Part shown: positions 1 through 11,765 of the stretch, in pieces
Numbering within the stretch: the first letter of the stretch is position 1
Layout of the letters: every line of letters begins with the position of its first letter
Assembly (NCBI GenBank): GCA_018873245.2
Contig: JAEMBT020000002.1
Location: forward strand, 2,332,001 to 2,396,000
DNA from: Archegozetes longisetosus
Taxonomy: Eukaryota > Arthropoda > Arachnida > Sarcoptiformes > Trhypochthoniidae
Length of the DNA stretch: 64,000 nucleotides
Direction: 5' to 3'
Translations under genes and position numbers: made by a program
Notes under the pieces: model-generated
What the model saw: the letters and a program-made list of their open reading frames with translations, nothing else
The model's database searches: none
Told to the model about the DNA's origin: nothing

Positions 1-1
1 C

Positions 2-214
2 AGACCTATCGAAAGATTTTGGGCGTTTTGCAAGACTGAGTACAGGAAACGATCCAAACCACCGAAAAGTCTTAATGGCTTCAAAACTATTTGGAGAAAT
101 AAATCTCAAAAGATAGCACAACAAAGTGCACACACTCTTATGACTAGTATTCGAAAGAAACTCAAACAAATCGGTGATAAAGGGCCTTTCGAACCATTTA
201 AAAAGCATAAGTAA
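2..214 (+). pseudogene. Tc1/mariner-type transposase, C-terminal fragment (cut by window edge)
   Basis: An open frame runs from the window edge to a TAA at 212-214. It begins RPIERFWAFCKTEYRKR and continues to a basic end. The R-P-I-E-x-F-W block followed by a lysine/arginine-rich helix (about residues 12-60) is typical of the last part of Tc1/mariner DDE transposases, just after the final catalytic acidic residue. The rest of the enzyme lies outside the window, so whether the copy is intact cannot be judged. No terminal inverted repeat was recognised in the 330 bases after the stop. It is probably one of many copies, and the type label is for a mobile-element remnant rather than a host gene. 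Confidence 0.7.
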
Positions 215-543
215 ATTTGATTATAAATGTATTTCAACCTTAAAAAATTTCATTAAAAAATGATTAGTAGTTCAAAAGTTATTGATCTTCAAACTCAGTC
301 CAGTTACTTACCGGACATCCTTTAATAACAATTATTTACTTCACATTTTATGTCGTTTTGCAAACACTATTGAAATGAACTTGGCTTCTGATTAATTTTT
401 TAATGAAAAGTGATTACTGCATAAAATATGCAACGATTATCCTGAGTCAGAATTTTTAAAAGCTGCAAATTTTTGCAGACTCAAAATTATAATCAAACTC
501 TAGATATTTTATATAACTTATTGTACTGATGGTTCTTGCAAGT

Positions 544-1442
544 TAGAGTTATGCGGATCCGGTTACTATGGGGCAACAGGTTACTTGGTTACTGTTACTG
601 TCAAAGTAGTCGGTTATTCGATTATTTTTTCGGTCAATCTGTAGAAAATTGATTTGTTAAGACTAAAAATGGTGAAATAATTAATTATAGAATAGTATAA
701 TTAAGTATCATTTGAGGACTATAGATTATAAACAATGTATGATATTTTCGAGAAAAGAACTTCTCTAGTCTCGGAAAAATTTGATTATGAGACTTGACAA
801 TTCTCGGATTCCATATAATATGGGGGAAAATTTTATTTCCAAGTGTTTACTTGCACTTAAATTCGGTAAAATACATAAAATTGGGATAACCACTCAACAA
901 TTAAAAGCTTTTAATTTAATATCAAATTTATCTAACAAATCTACTTTGATTAAAAATTGTCTCTTTTACAAATCAATTTTTTGATAAAGGATTTTTTAAA
1001 GGATTTATAGACCTTTAAACATAGAATTATTTATCAAATATTTATTTCCTAATCTTGTTACATAATATTTTCTTCGGTCAATATTAAAACAAAAAGATTG
1101 GGATTAAATCAATAAAAAATATTTTTTTTAGACTCAAGAAGTCATACCATGTTCTAATTGTAACAGAATTTTTAGTATTGTTTTTAATTATAGTAACTTA
1201 TAGTGACATGCAATTATTAATTTTAAAAATAAAAATCATTTATTATAAACGAAAAATGCTTGTTTATGACATAGTATTTGATATCGATTAATCGTTAAAA
1301 CAAAAAGTGAACCGATAAAAATTGGGAAAAATTTTAAGGGTAGCTGAGAAAGTAACCATTTTCAAAGACGACTAATCAGTAACCAGTTATTTTGCTAAGT
1401 AACAAGTAACCGATTACTAGTAAGTGGATTCGTACAACTCTA
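544..1442. mobile_element. hAT-like non-autonomous element with terminal inverted repeats
   Basis: The left end reads TAGAGTTATGCGGATCCGGT and the reverse complement of the right end reads TAGAGTTGTACGAATCCACT, so the two ends are matching inverted repeats. The flanks are TTGCAAGT (536-543) and TTGCAAAT (1443-1450), an 8-bp target duplication with one change. An 8-bp duplication and this kind of end, followed by GGTTACT/AGTAACC-rich subterminal sequence, fit the hAT superfamily. The 899-bp interior has no transposase frame; the 67-codon ATG frame at 781-984 shows no recognisable domain. It therefore needs an enzyme supplied elsewhere. It sits 76 bp downstream of the UGT exon 1 donor, so within that gene's first intron if the gene continues. 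Confidence 0.8.
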
Positions 1443-1518
1443 TTGCAAATTTTTCAAGACCATTAATCAAGAATAAAACTTCAATTATTTAAGAATAGAT
1501 ACGAAAATTGACTCATAC

Positions 1519-2014
1519 CAGACCAAGCAGGAGGTATTCGGTCATCATTCAATGCAAGATGAGGTGCAGCCGAAAATAACCAAACCCATGGAATACCAGA
1601 ATTTGTGAGAATAGGTGAGCAAACGTAGCCATCATTTACTATGACATCAGGTCTTACCCTATCAATTATCTCTTTATATTGATGTTCACGTTCTCTAACA
1701 TCGGTAAACATTTTTTTAGCAGCATTCAAGAAATAATCTTCGGCAACTCCTATAGGATCGAGTTTGAAGTCTTCTGCATGTTGTTTGATAAATATCGGCC
1801 AAAACTCGTCATTAGAATCAGTTCCATCTAATGGTAAGCCATGTATCTCTTCCTCAAATCCAAATGGAATTAAGCGGCCCTTGAAGGCTATATCGATAGC
1901 GAATACTATTCTGTGTCCACGATCTCTAAGTTCTTCAGCTAATCCATGGCACGCATTGATGTGTCCTTGACCGTCAAGTGGTGTGAATAGAATTGTCAGC
2001 TTTTTTGATGACAT
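1519..2014 (-). CDS. UDP-glycosyltransferase, first exon (partial gene)
   Basis: This exon encodes about 165 residues from the ATG at 2014 (MSSKKLTILFTPLDGQGHIN). It is the N-terminal, acceptor-binding half of a UDP-glycosyltransferase, a GT1 enzyme that transfers sugar from UDP-sugar to small lipophilic acceptors. The family signs are the first beta strand, then DGQGHxxACxGLAEEL, then the alternating strand/helix pattern with RPDVIVNDGY and GIPWVW. The start at 2014 is preferred to the upstream in-frame ATG at 2077, which adds a 21-residue extension without family character. The exon ends at a GT donor (1518-1517) in phase 1 after PPAWSG. The C-terminal half with the UDP-binding signature and membrane anchor is not seen between here and position 1. 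The intron would contain an hAT element, so the gene may be interrupted or may continue outside the window. Confidence 0.8.
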
Positions 2015-3380
2015 TTCATCAATTTTCGCAAAAATATCTAATTTACTATGGTAATTAATATAAATTTCTATTTTCAATCGACTACTATCACAATATATTT
2101 TGCTATCTTAAAAGAATTTTTCGTAATTAATACAAACAAATTATTTCGCTTTGAAAAACTTTCTCTGTTCAGTAGAGAAATTGCTATCCTTGGAGCTTAT
2201 CAAACAGAATTAAAATTTTCAGCGCTTCTTATATTAATAATCTTATCATTCGAGTTCATAGGCGCTTAATCATCAGACTACACTTGAGTGAAGTTGATAT
2301 TGAATTTTGATAAGATTTTGGTTAGACTTTACACTTCTATAAAAACTTTTAGTGTATAACTTATTTATAATAACTAAATATATTTTTTAGAAATTGTGTA
2401 TTCTATATTATGTAAAATAATGAGCTATACTTTCTAGATACAGATATTTTTTGACATAACACAAGCTTCCTCATATGTGCTTAAGTAACAGTATCCTCAC
2501 TATTCTATAGATTTGACTAGCCTTGATGTCATTATGCTCTTAAAATTATAATGTTCTCATTCATGATAATCAGGTTTTGATATTTTATCTTTTAAAGCAT
2601 TGAAACAAATTTTATTTTAACTTAATTGATTGAATGATTGCGCAAAGTTAATAATCCACGCAAACACATTAAAGTCATTAGTTGAACTGGCAATCTGTTG
2701 TGATCCCGACCTTTTTTAGTGGATCTTTTTAGTAGAATCAATTAGGAACTTCAAATCTCAACCAACCTATGACTGTAGATTATAAATTCAAAAATTTATT
2801 TCTGAATTTCTACTTCTTTGACTTAGCCCCCATATGACTGTCAGAATAAGACTAAAGAAAGCCTTTAAGATGAACTTATACCTTTAGTTAGTAATCTGAT
2901 GGTTGCATGACAGTTAATCCTAAATTCGAATCTGCGAGATGACCTGCCATCATATCAAATATGATCTCGTTCGACTCTAATTGTCGAAATGAGTACAACG
3001 ATGTATTTTTTGTTCCTACTTCATCGTAAACAGTTATACTAAACTTGAACAAAATATGCCTGGATTTTGCAAAAGGTTGCCCACGATGTTTATTCTTAAG
3101 ATATTCCTACTGTACAAAGTTTAGTTCGTTCAACTGATTGCGTTTAACATGCAGACATTTATCTAATATAAAGTATCACGTGTACTTTTGTTCATTAGCT
3201 ACTAAACTCAGATAATGCAGTCAAAGCTTATTTTAATATTTTAATTAACTACTTATGAACTGCATTTCATTGATGCCTAATATTAAAGAAAAATTGCACT
3301 CAATATAAGAATTTAGGGGCCAATGCGACATACGATATATGAAAAAGTCATCAATCTTTGACTTTATACAAAGATTCGAA

Positions 3381-3460
3381 ATTTGAGATTCGATTCGAGC
3401 AATTTATAAAGGTTCGATAAGTGGCATTAAATCATTTTATGACAATTTTAGCGCATTATA
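3381..3460 (+). repeat. Dispersed repeat, copy 1
   Basis: The segment GATTCGATTCGAGCAATTTA followed by a GGTTCGAT-like block and then TGGCATTAAATCATTTT recurs at 6585-6665 in the same order, with small gaps. The following GCGCATTATAGCACTGAA also has relatives near 6500 and 6970. No terminal repeats or coding capacity were seen. Class unknown. Confidence 0.6.
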
Positions 3461-4911
3461 GCACTGAAATAACGAAATATCTCTTTCGTCAATGAGGATC
3501 CAAACAAAACGTTTGATTGTCAGTAGGAGAATGTTATACTACGCAGTAGCGAAACCTTAATTTGAATCGAGATTTTGCACATTTTATAGAAAGTACATTC
3601 AAACTAATACCAAGTTAACACGTGTTTTTTCAATGTCACATCACTTATATAGTTTACGACAAACAAATTGGCATATTTCATTTATATTCAAACTTTAATT
3701 TTGTATTAATTATAACATTTACCTGGTTGTTCATAATAATATTATGTAAGAGATTTATCGGTTATAATATATATTTGAGTTTTAAAATATTTTTCAATAA
3801 TTTAGAATTTGACGCTACTATAAACTAAATTGATAACAAAGAATTACAGTTGCAATAACACTTGAGAACATTTTGATAGTAGTATTATTTAAACTAAATG
3901 AACACTTTAATTTATTCAGTTTGACATTATGAAAAATTTAAGATCTTTAAAAATTAATAAAACCTAATAACAGTATATAGAGAATGTCTAAAAACTGTGG
4001 TCATCCGAAATTTTGAAGTCATATTTGTTGTAGAGTAGGTTCTAGTTGTGATATAAAACTTAAAATTTTCATCTAAATAATTGTAATTATGCCTGTGTTG
4101 ATGTAAAACGCCATACTAAATGAATTAAAGAATTATTGGATAGTAGTAGCATTGTTTTTTCGAAAATTTAATGTGAGGTCTTTTATTGGTATGACATTCG
4201 TTTATTAAAAATTGCTTACAGTAGCCTATGAAGCGGTGAAAATTTTCTATAATATAACCATCCTTGAATATAAGAACAAGCACTATCGTTTGGTAATGAT
4301 TAAGTTCACCTAAATATGTTTGTTAAATCTTTATGGATTAAAAAGATTTGTCAACTTTTTTTGTCGTAAACCATATGTATTCTTATTATAGGACATGGCA
4401 TAAACTATAGTACATTTAACTATACAAACTAAAGTTTTGTTTTTCCTAAGGAGAGTCGGCTCTCAGAGACCAAACGTATAACTAGACTTACCACCTATTC
4501 TTCGGTTGAATCCTGTACTAAATATATCACGGAAGGTGCCCCTATATATTTTTTTAGAATTTATTCTTTAGTTGATGTTTATCAGTAATTAATTACATCA
4601 TTTAATTGATCAATATTTATTATTAAGTCTATTAAAACACAAATACTTTTGCTTAGTTTAAAATTTCAAAACAGCATAATATAGTGTACAAACTCTAATC
4701 AGGGGTTTTTCGTTATAAACAAATATTAACAAAAATTTATTCAAAAATTTGTTCTTTATATGCAATGCACTATCAGAACAAACAATCTAAATAAAACAAA
4801 TAATTATTATTTCAATTTTGCTATCCTAATTAAATAACGAATGCTTTGTTTTAATTTCATTTCTATTTATGAATCCAGTACAATTGCTGTTTGTTTCAAT
4901 TCCTTTCTGTA

Positions 4912-4964
4912 CACCTGTACAATGAGCGCAATCCTGTACAATACAGGAAGATCCTATACAGGTG
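4912..4964. repeat. Nested palindrome
   Basis: The outer arms CACCTGTA (4912-4919) and TACAGGTG (4957-4964) enclose a second palindrome with arms TCCTGTA and TACAGGA around CAA (4932-4948). The two are nearly concentric (centres 4938 and 4940). The outer arms each hold a CACCTG/CAGGTG E-box. Function unknown. Confidence 0.6.
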
Positions 4965-5723
4965 GTAAGCCTACATATAACATCACAAATGGATCCTATG
5001 GTCTCAATCTTTTGTGTATGTGTAAATTCTAATTCAAAGTTATGTCGTTTAGTCTATGTTTTCATTTTTTCAAATGAATAAATAAATAAATAATTGAAAA
5101 AGCCTCAAAGAAAATTCCATTTTTGTTTTTATTCATTATTATCTTAGATTTATATTTAATAAAAGTCCAAATTAGATCTTTTTTAATATTGAACTTTTCT
5201 GATAAAACTTTTCTTTATAAAGTATGAGCAAAAAAGTTTTGATGTTCGATTTGGTTCAGTTTTAATATGTCCACCCTGTATGTCAAATCTTAAATTTATT
5301 GAGTTTTGATTAATTAGAAATTTATCAAAGATTTTTATGTAAAGAAAAACAAGTATTGATGGTGACAAAAGTTTTCGATTAGTTAAATACAAAAATCTGA
5401 ATAAAATGCTGATATTCCATGTTTCTTCAAAAATCAATAATTTTTATTTTTAATTTTTAATAAATAAATTTTTTTATGTGAGTAACAAGTTATTTCGCAA
5501 TATTTCTTCAAAAAGTTTTTGTTGGGCTAAAAGATTGTATGATTCTTGTAATAGACTTTAAATATAAGATGTGACTAAAATCTGATATGAAATTAACAAA
5601 AATAGTAAGCTGTGTTAATATGTGTCAAACTATATGCTTGTTAGTTCTAGACCTGAATAATTATCTAAGATTGAGTATTCAATGGAGATGAGAATCAAGA
5701 CATGTGTCACGAAAATTTTTTGT

Positions 5724-5733
5724 TATATAAATA
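5724..5733 (+). promoter_or_regulatory. TATA box of the cathepsin L relic
   Basis: TATATAAATA lies 57 bp before the ATG at 5790, a typical core-promoter spacing. It suggests the pseudogene arose from a normal genomic copy rather than a processed transcript. Confidence 0.45.
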
Positions 5734-5789
5734 GATGACTTTAAACGAACCAGAAAATTAAGAATCAATTAATCGACAACTTATACAAA

Positions 5790-6359
5790 ATGAAGTTTTT
5801 TATTCTACTAGCTCTTTTATGGTTACCAATGCCTTAACTGAACAGGAGATCGAAGAGCAATGAAATAACTTTAAGGTGATGAAACTTTTTCAATGATTAA
5901 ATATTATTTTCTGGTTAAATATAATAAATATTATAAATACAATAAATCATTAATATTATAATTATTAAATATTATAAATACTGATTATATACATATAAAG
6001 CCTATGTTTATGTCTTTCTCCCAGAAAACAAAATTTCAAAGTTCCATAACTTTTTTATAATTAATTTTGATCTGCTCTATGTGTGAAACTTAGAGACAAT
6101 TCCATGTTGAATATCCCGAAAATGGTGGAGAGTTAGGCAAAACTCATTGAGAATCAATAGACATAACTTGATGGCAACCGATGGTTTACGATCATATAGA
6201 TTGGCAGTCAATCACTTCGCTGACATGACTGCCTATTTGGTTGGTAAGAATTCATAGGGTACTATTTGGGGCAAAGCAGGATATGTAAAGATGTTCAGAA
6301 ATAAGGATAATCAGTGCGGTATCAGTAATGCTGCCAATTATCCAACTGGAGTTTATTAA
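5790..6359 (+). pseudogene. Cathepsin L-like cysteine protease, decayed and internally deleted
   Basis: Three pieces match papain-family (C1A) proteases. First, MKFFILLALL at 5790 begins a signal peptide, then the frame shifts into VTNALTEQEIEEQ, the start of the I29 inhibitory propeptide. Second, 6150-6359 opens with INRHNLMATDGLRSYRLAVN then HFADMT, the propeptide core. Third, the same frame passes directly into GKNS-stop-GTIWGKAGY and NQCGISNAANYPTGVY, the last part of the mature enzyme around the active-site Asn. Almost the whole catalytic domain, with the Cys and His, is missing between the second and third pieces. Two stops replace expected tryptophans (TGG to TGA near 5860; TGG to TAG at the NSWG motif). 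The gene is dead: one frameshift, two stops and a large in-frame deletion. An intron probably lies between about 5874 and 6100. Confidence 0.8.
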
Positions 6360-8212
6360 ATAAATTTTTAATATCTATACCGAATAAGATCGTAATATAA
6401 AATCTTTTTCTCTATGGCTTGTATTTTTGTATTTTAATCGTGTTAAATAAATAAGTTCTATTTATGAAGAGAAGAACTAGTTATAGAAAAATTTATATCA
6501 ATATTTAGCGCAATATAGCACTGAAAATTTTGGCAATAAAAAATAGTGCCTTACTGCACAACCGATTTCTGGAAATCTATTTTGAAATTTTCAGATTCGA
6601 TTCGAGCAATTTATAGAGGTTTGATATGTTACTTCAAAATTGGCATTAACTCATTTTGTCAAATTTTTTGAGTTATCACATTATTAGAGCATTGCCAAAA
6701 GTCGATTTGAAAAGTTGAAAAATGTCAAAAAAGTTAACTAAAGTGATACGACAGTAATAAAAAGTTGAAAAAGTTCCTAATTAGAATGTTTCTATGGATA
6801 CACTCATTTATTAAACTCAAGGGTCAAATATAATCAATAAAAGTAAAAAAGTTGTCAATAAGTCAAAAGAAGTTGAATAGTCGAAAAAGACTTGTACAGT
6901 CATTTTCGACTGTTTTGCCTTTAAAGTCAATATATTCAAGAAAAGTAAAAAGTCAAACGCATTGGACTTCACACATTATAGCATTGAGGTGACGAATTAA
7001 AATTTGTTATCTGTAATGTTTGTCTCTTTGAAAGTACTGGACCTTATGAACGAAGAATTTACGGATCACACAGTGTTTGGATAACTTGATTGAATTTGGG
7101 CGAGAACATTCTGATTGTTGGTTTATACATCGCTAGTAGCAATGATGATAGATAACAATTCAAACAAGTTTCATGCGCTATATTTTTACTAATTAAATTT
7201 ATATGAAAGCCAGTGAAATCATCACAAACTACTATATTCAAATTACATTAATTCTTATAGAAGGGATAACGATATAATACAGTTTTCTTCCAAACTCAAT
7301 CCGGCTAATAATTTCTCAAAGTCTTCAATGAAATCTAAACGATAAAAGTATATACAATTACGTCCAAAAATAAAGTACATTTTAAAAATATATACTTTGA
7401 TATATAGCAAAGGTTTTCATTTAAAAGCTATACTCATCAAATTTATAACATGATTCATAAAGTTATTAATCTGACTTGAACAGTGATGAACTTTTATTCA
7501 TAATTTAATAACAATCTATACAGTCGGCTAAATAAAATTATATAGTCAAATATGTATTTTAAGTAAGGATATACCATCGACCAAAAAATTATGTGTTAAT
7601 TAAAGGCTTTTCGCGCTTTGCATAGTTAGGGATCACTTTAATATTTACGTAATCAAGATTTTGAAAGCTTTTATAAACTTTAGTTTAGATCTGACTTAAG
7701 GCAAAACAAAATAATAAACTTTTGCATTAGCTGTTTTATTAATAACGTTGTTCATAAATTATTTACTTTGCATTCAACTTTTCTCAATTATTTATTTGAT
7801 AAGTTCAAGTTACTTATGTTAAAGTTCAATACAAATTACAACACTTACAGAGTTAATCTCATAGCTTCTCATTTCATGACTCATATTAGAAATAATACTT
7901 ATGAAAATAATATGAAAAAATTATCTATTTAATCTTTCCCTAATTTGGTTCAATTCTCATTTGTTTTTACTGTGTTTAAAAGCGCACATTTTACATATAC
8001 CTTTTTGGCCGATAGTACACCTTAAAACAGAATAAAGCGCGATAGATACGAATAGCGTCTGATGGCGAGCTCGTTACCATGTATTTAGGAAACATTTATA
8101 ATTACATACACTCTCAAAATTAAAGTCATAAATAAACGTTAGGCTAATTGTGGAAAATTAATATTCCATTCAAATTTTCAAAATAAATCGATAAAAAAAT
8201 TTAATATTCGGT
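6360..8212. other. Gene-free stretch
   Basis: AT-rich sequence with repeated GTTGAAAAAGTT-like phrases near 6710-6900 and a second copy of a dispersed repeat at 6585-6665. No gene was seen. Confidence 0.5.
6585..6665 (+). repeat. Dispersed repeat, copy 2
   Basis: It shares GATTCGATTCGAGCAATTTA, a GGTTTGAT block and TGGCATTAACTCATTTT with 3381-3460. Relative to that copy it has a short insertion before TGGCATTAA. Confidence 0.6.
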
Positions 8213-8449
8213 TCAACCCCCCCCCCTTTGATTAATGCAGTCTTGCATTCTTTGTGGTAAAGAGTTGACTAGAGATTCAATGACACCACAGATCTGAATT
8301 GCATTCCAAACAGTTGTGACTAAATCCCAGAGTTCATCTTTATTTCTTGGTATACCGAATAAACGCATCATTTGAGACACTCCGAGAGCTACTAATGACC
8401 ATAAATTTTCAATTATGTTGAGATCAGCTCCTTTTGGAGGCCACGGCAT
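8213..8449 (-). pseudogene. Tc1-type transposase, C-terminal fragment
   Basis: The minus-strand frame opens MPWPPKGADLNIIENLW, the invariant Tc1-family block that carries the last catalytic acidic residue. It continues RNKDELWDLVTTVWNAI and a basic LVNSLPQRMQDCINQRGG end, which matches the family's C terminus. Upstream (8450-8640) the frame is broken by stops and only weakly resembles the preceding DDE core, so the copy is a remnant. The coding end runs into a tract of ten cytosines (8217-8226). No terminal inverted repeats were identified. Confidence 0.75.
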
Positions 8450-9246
8450 AATTTATTTCATAACTTTATTAAACCTTTTCGATCCGATTTGAACATAAGT
8501 CATCAAGATTTCGATCCATTCATTCATCGTTGTTTTATCTGTTCGCCCCATCGAGGTTATATGACAACTCTTTGTATAATTTTGAACAAATTTTAAACGA
8601 CAAGCATTTAAATGCTTCAATAAAATAGCAAAAAACAAGTACTTTTGTTTTTGAACGTATTTTTATAAACATATCAATTATCCCTTGGATGCATCCTCAC
8701 ACATCACTTTACTCTAGTTGGTATCGAGGATTATTTTGTTTTAAATGACACATAGCTTTTTGACGTTATAGTAAATATAAAAGTGCTTAGTAACTATTTC
8801 GATCTGAAATCAAACTTCTTAGATTGAATATTTGCTTTATGATTCAAACGCCAATTTGAAAAATTGGTTTCCATTGTTTCTAATTTTATCTTTTTTTATA
8901 TTTTGCTTACAGGAATGTGCGAGACCTCTTTCCAGTGATCTACAGCAAAAGTAGATTGACCAAGTCTTATAGAACCCAAATCTTAACAAAAAATACCCAA
9001 GGGTCCCCTTTAAAATCCATTTGCAGTACTCAATGAATATAAAAAGCTACAAAATTTCAACTGTGAAATTATATCTCTTCTTTGACTTTTCAGCATTGAG
9101 TAACTTGAGTTATCTTTAACATGATTGTAAAGTTCTGAACAAGACATTAAAGACAAGCAATTTCAATAGATTAAAATACGTTAGCTTAGAATCAATATAC
9201 ACTGAATTACAAATAGGATATAGCACTTGTGGTAGAGATGTCTCTA

Positions 9247-9350
9247 TATTCAGTTTAAATCTGGACAAAATACGGCCGGATTGGGTTCACTCTGGACTAG
9301 TTAACTAGAAATCTTGGCTGTCCCGCTCAAACCTGGACGCTTGATCACCC
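9247..9350 (-). repeat. Dispersed repeat related to 55686-55797
   Basis: Read on the minus strand it starts GGGTGATCAAGCGTCCAGGT and ends TTTTGTCCAGATTTAAACTG. The copy at 55686-55797 (plus) begins GAGTGAACAAGCGTCCAGAT and ends TTTCGTCCAGATTTCAGCTG, with a shared central AACTAGT-CAGAGT block. Both ends and the middle align over about 105 bp, so the copies are homologous. Ends are not precise inverted repeats. Class unknown. Confidence 0.65.
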
Positions 9351-11636
9351 TAAGTGAAAGACATAAATGCTAGGCATAAAATTTTTTCGAAAAACCTTAT
9401 TTATTATAAAACAGAATTGATTGGCTATATTCCATTTTAGATCTATTTTAATTCCTACCGCGTGCGTTATTAATGCAAACTGTCTTGGATTAAAACGAAA
9501 GGAAAGACTTAAATAAAGCGATGTAATCTTGTGAATGGATGACAGAGGATTACTGTCTGCAGTATAAGTAATAAACAATTTCGACAATTTCTATATCTGA
9601 AATGTCTCATAAAGAGTTGCACAAAAGTACAATATGATTTTTCCACTTTAAAATTGAGCCAATAAGTTCGGTAAGATCTAATCTATTCATATCACGGAAA
9701 AGCTTTTCCAGTAGTACACTATGCAAATGAAGGTTAATCTAAGAATCAATATAGTTAACAAGTCCGTTATAGATAAGGCTTAAAAAGTTATTCCTCTAGC
9801 ACTCGAAGTTTAGCCGTAGTCTTTTGGAAGAAGTGTTGCATACCCCTGAGATGCATTGTATTTGTATTCGCATAATAAAGTTACTTATTAGTAGAGAGTT
9901 TTAGTATTTTATCTATTTTTATCTTACATTCAGTCCAATTGAAAGTTCAGAACTATTCTAACGAATAGAGGCTAAAGTATACTATCTTAATAGCCGATTT
10001 TGATTTTCGATTTTTCTTGTTTTATTTCTCTCCAGTACACAAATATTTCTATCTCTTATTAATATTAAGTCATGATCTTAACCAAAGCCTATTTTATCGA
10101 CTATTTAATTAACTATAATAAGTTTTGATATAATATTTATCAATGCATAATAACTCCAATAGAAAGCATGATCATTTTCTATTAGAGCTATTGAATGTCG
10201 AGCACTATTTAGTTATCGAGTTAGATAGCTCTGACTTTTTGGTCACATTAAACGACATGAAAGGACATAAACTACAATCTAAATTCTTAATCTGTTCCAT
10301 TTTCATTCTCATGCCCCGAATAAAGACAACCATCTATTGCCAAAACGAGTATACAACAAATATCAATTATTTCTGATTCTTCGAAAATAATCTAATTGTG
10401 GATTATAAATATTTTATTAATTTTATTTCCTGATGCTGCTGAGACATCTTGGTCAACAATAAATTTTTCTGATAGGAATTCGCACGACACCGTGATATTT
10501 ACCATTTTTTCAAATCAATGACTTTTTATCACGCGACACTTACATTTTGATGACCTATACAATCATTGTAACCAAATGCAAATACTTTGTTAACATCAGC
10601 AACAATAAATATATTTTTATTTTTAAAGCTCCGAAAACATAAAAATTTGATAACTTAAACGAGAGAATAACTTTATTTATTTAAAATTTCACATTTATAA
10701 AAAAAATTCACCTATTTATGCATTTTCGGTCAGTACCTGCACAAAAACTACTCGATAATTACATCAATGAAGGGTAAAACAAACCAAACTAAATTGATAA
10801 TAAATAGTATTAATTGATGAGATTCATCTAAAAAGAAGTGAGAAATAAACCGTATATTTTATTTTGAATTTGATGAATTTTGATAATAAATATTTTGGGA
10901 AATCTTCTAGAATTTCAGTGAAAATCATTCACTAATATTAAAATTGAGCCTTGGTAAAATTCTTGATTCCACTGATCTATTTCCGTCGAAATAGCTGGCG
11001 TAAAATCTACGATCCAATTAACGAGTTTTGACTGTATCTAAAAAGAAATAGTTCGATCAATCGATAAAAGATGGCATAAGTAATTGAATAAAACTTATGC
11101 CTACAATAGAGCGCATACACTTTGAACTCAATTTTGTCATATTACCTAAATGAACATGAGATGGCACTATTAGCTCCATAGACCAATTTAAACCTCACTT
11201 GTTGTTATAAGATAAGCTTCGAATTTGATGTTGATGTTGACTTTAATTGAAAAATAGTTACAAAATAGACTCGAGTTCATATCGATTTGTTTAGTAATCT
11301 TCTAATGTCCATGTGTTCAATGGTAGAATCAAAACAAATACTTTTCATTCTTTTCTCTGTTTCCGTATCACAGTTAAGAAGATAAGTCTTTCCGATTATT
11401 GCTATCACGTTCTCAAATACAAATAGAAAGTCCAATACTATTGCAATAATAGGTTCTTTTCAGTCCTTCTTAACTTATTTGCATTGAATATAAATGATTA
11501 TCCTGCTAGAAAGAGCTCTTAGCTTAAAGTTCATGGAAAAATTGAAGCTTCAAATCATTCCATATAAGCATATGAACATTCAAACAAAATGTGCAAACAA
11601 TGTATCCGATCAATTTCAAATTTCAAGTCTAACTCC

Positions 11637-11646
11637 TTATAAATAA
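11637..11646 (+). promoter_or_regulatory. Candidate TATA box
   Basis: TTATAAATAA lies about 125 bp before the ATG of the small putative GPI-anchored protein. No other core element was recognised. Confidence 0.3.
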
Positions 11647-11765
11647 AGGTTTAGAGTTTCTGTAATTTGAAGCTCTTTTTCTGTTGATATGCATTAAACT
11701 TATCCATAAGTCAAAACATTATTATCTTTAGAAGTCTTACTTTTTGTGATGAGTTGTTAATAGAA

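Larger units (their letters stand above)
2015..5723. other. Gene-free stretch
   Basis: AT-rich sequence with only short chance frames. It contains a repeat copy at about 3381-3460 (partner at 6585-6665) and a nested palindrome at 4912-4964. No other coding or RNA signal was seen. Confidence 0.5.
8450..11765. other. Gene-free stretch with one dispersed repeat
   Basis: No supported gene. The short open frames here (for example 9345-9587 minus, 10143-10376 plus) have no domain, and several lack an ATG. A repeat copy lies at 9247-9350. Confidence 0.45.

Noticed and set aside
781..984. 67-codon frame inside the hAT-like element
   Set aside because: No transposase feature, AT-rich composition; a chance frame.
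9345..9587. Minus-strand frame of 80 codons
   Set aside because: No ATG at its 5' end, no domain, overlaps the end of a repeat.
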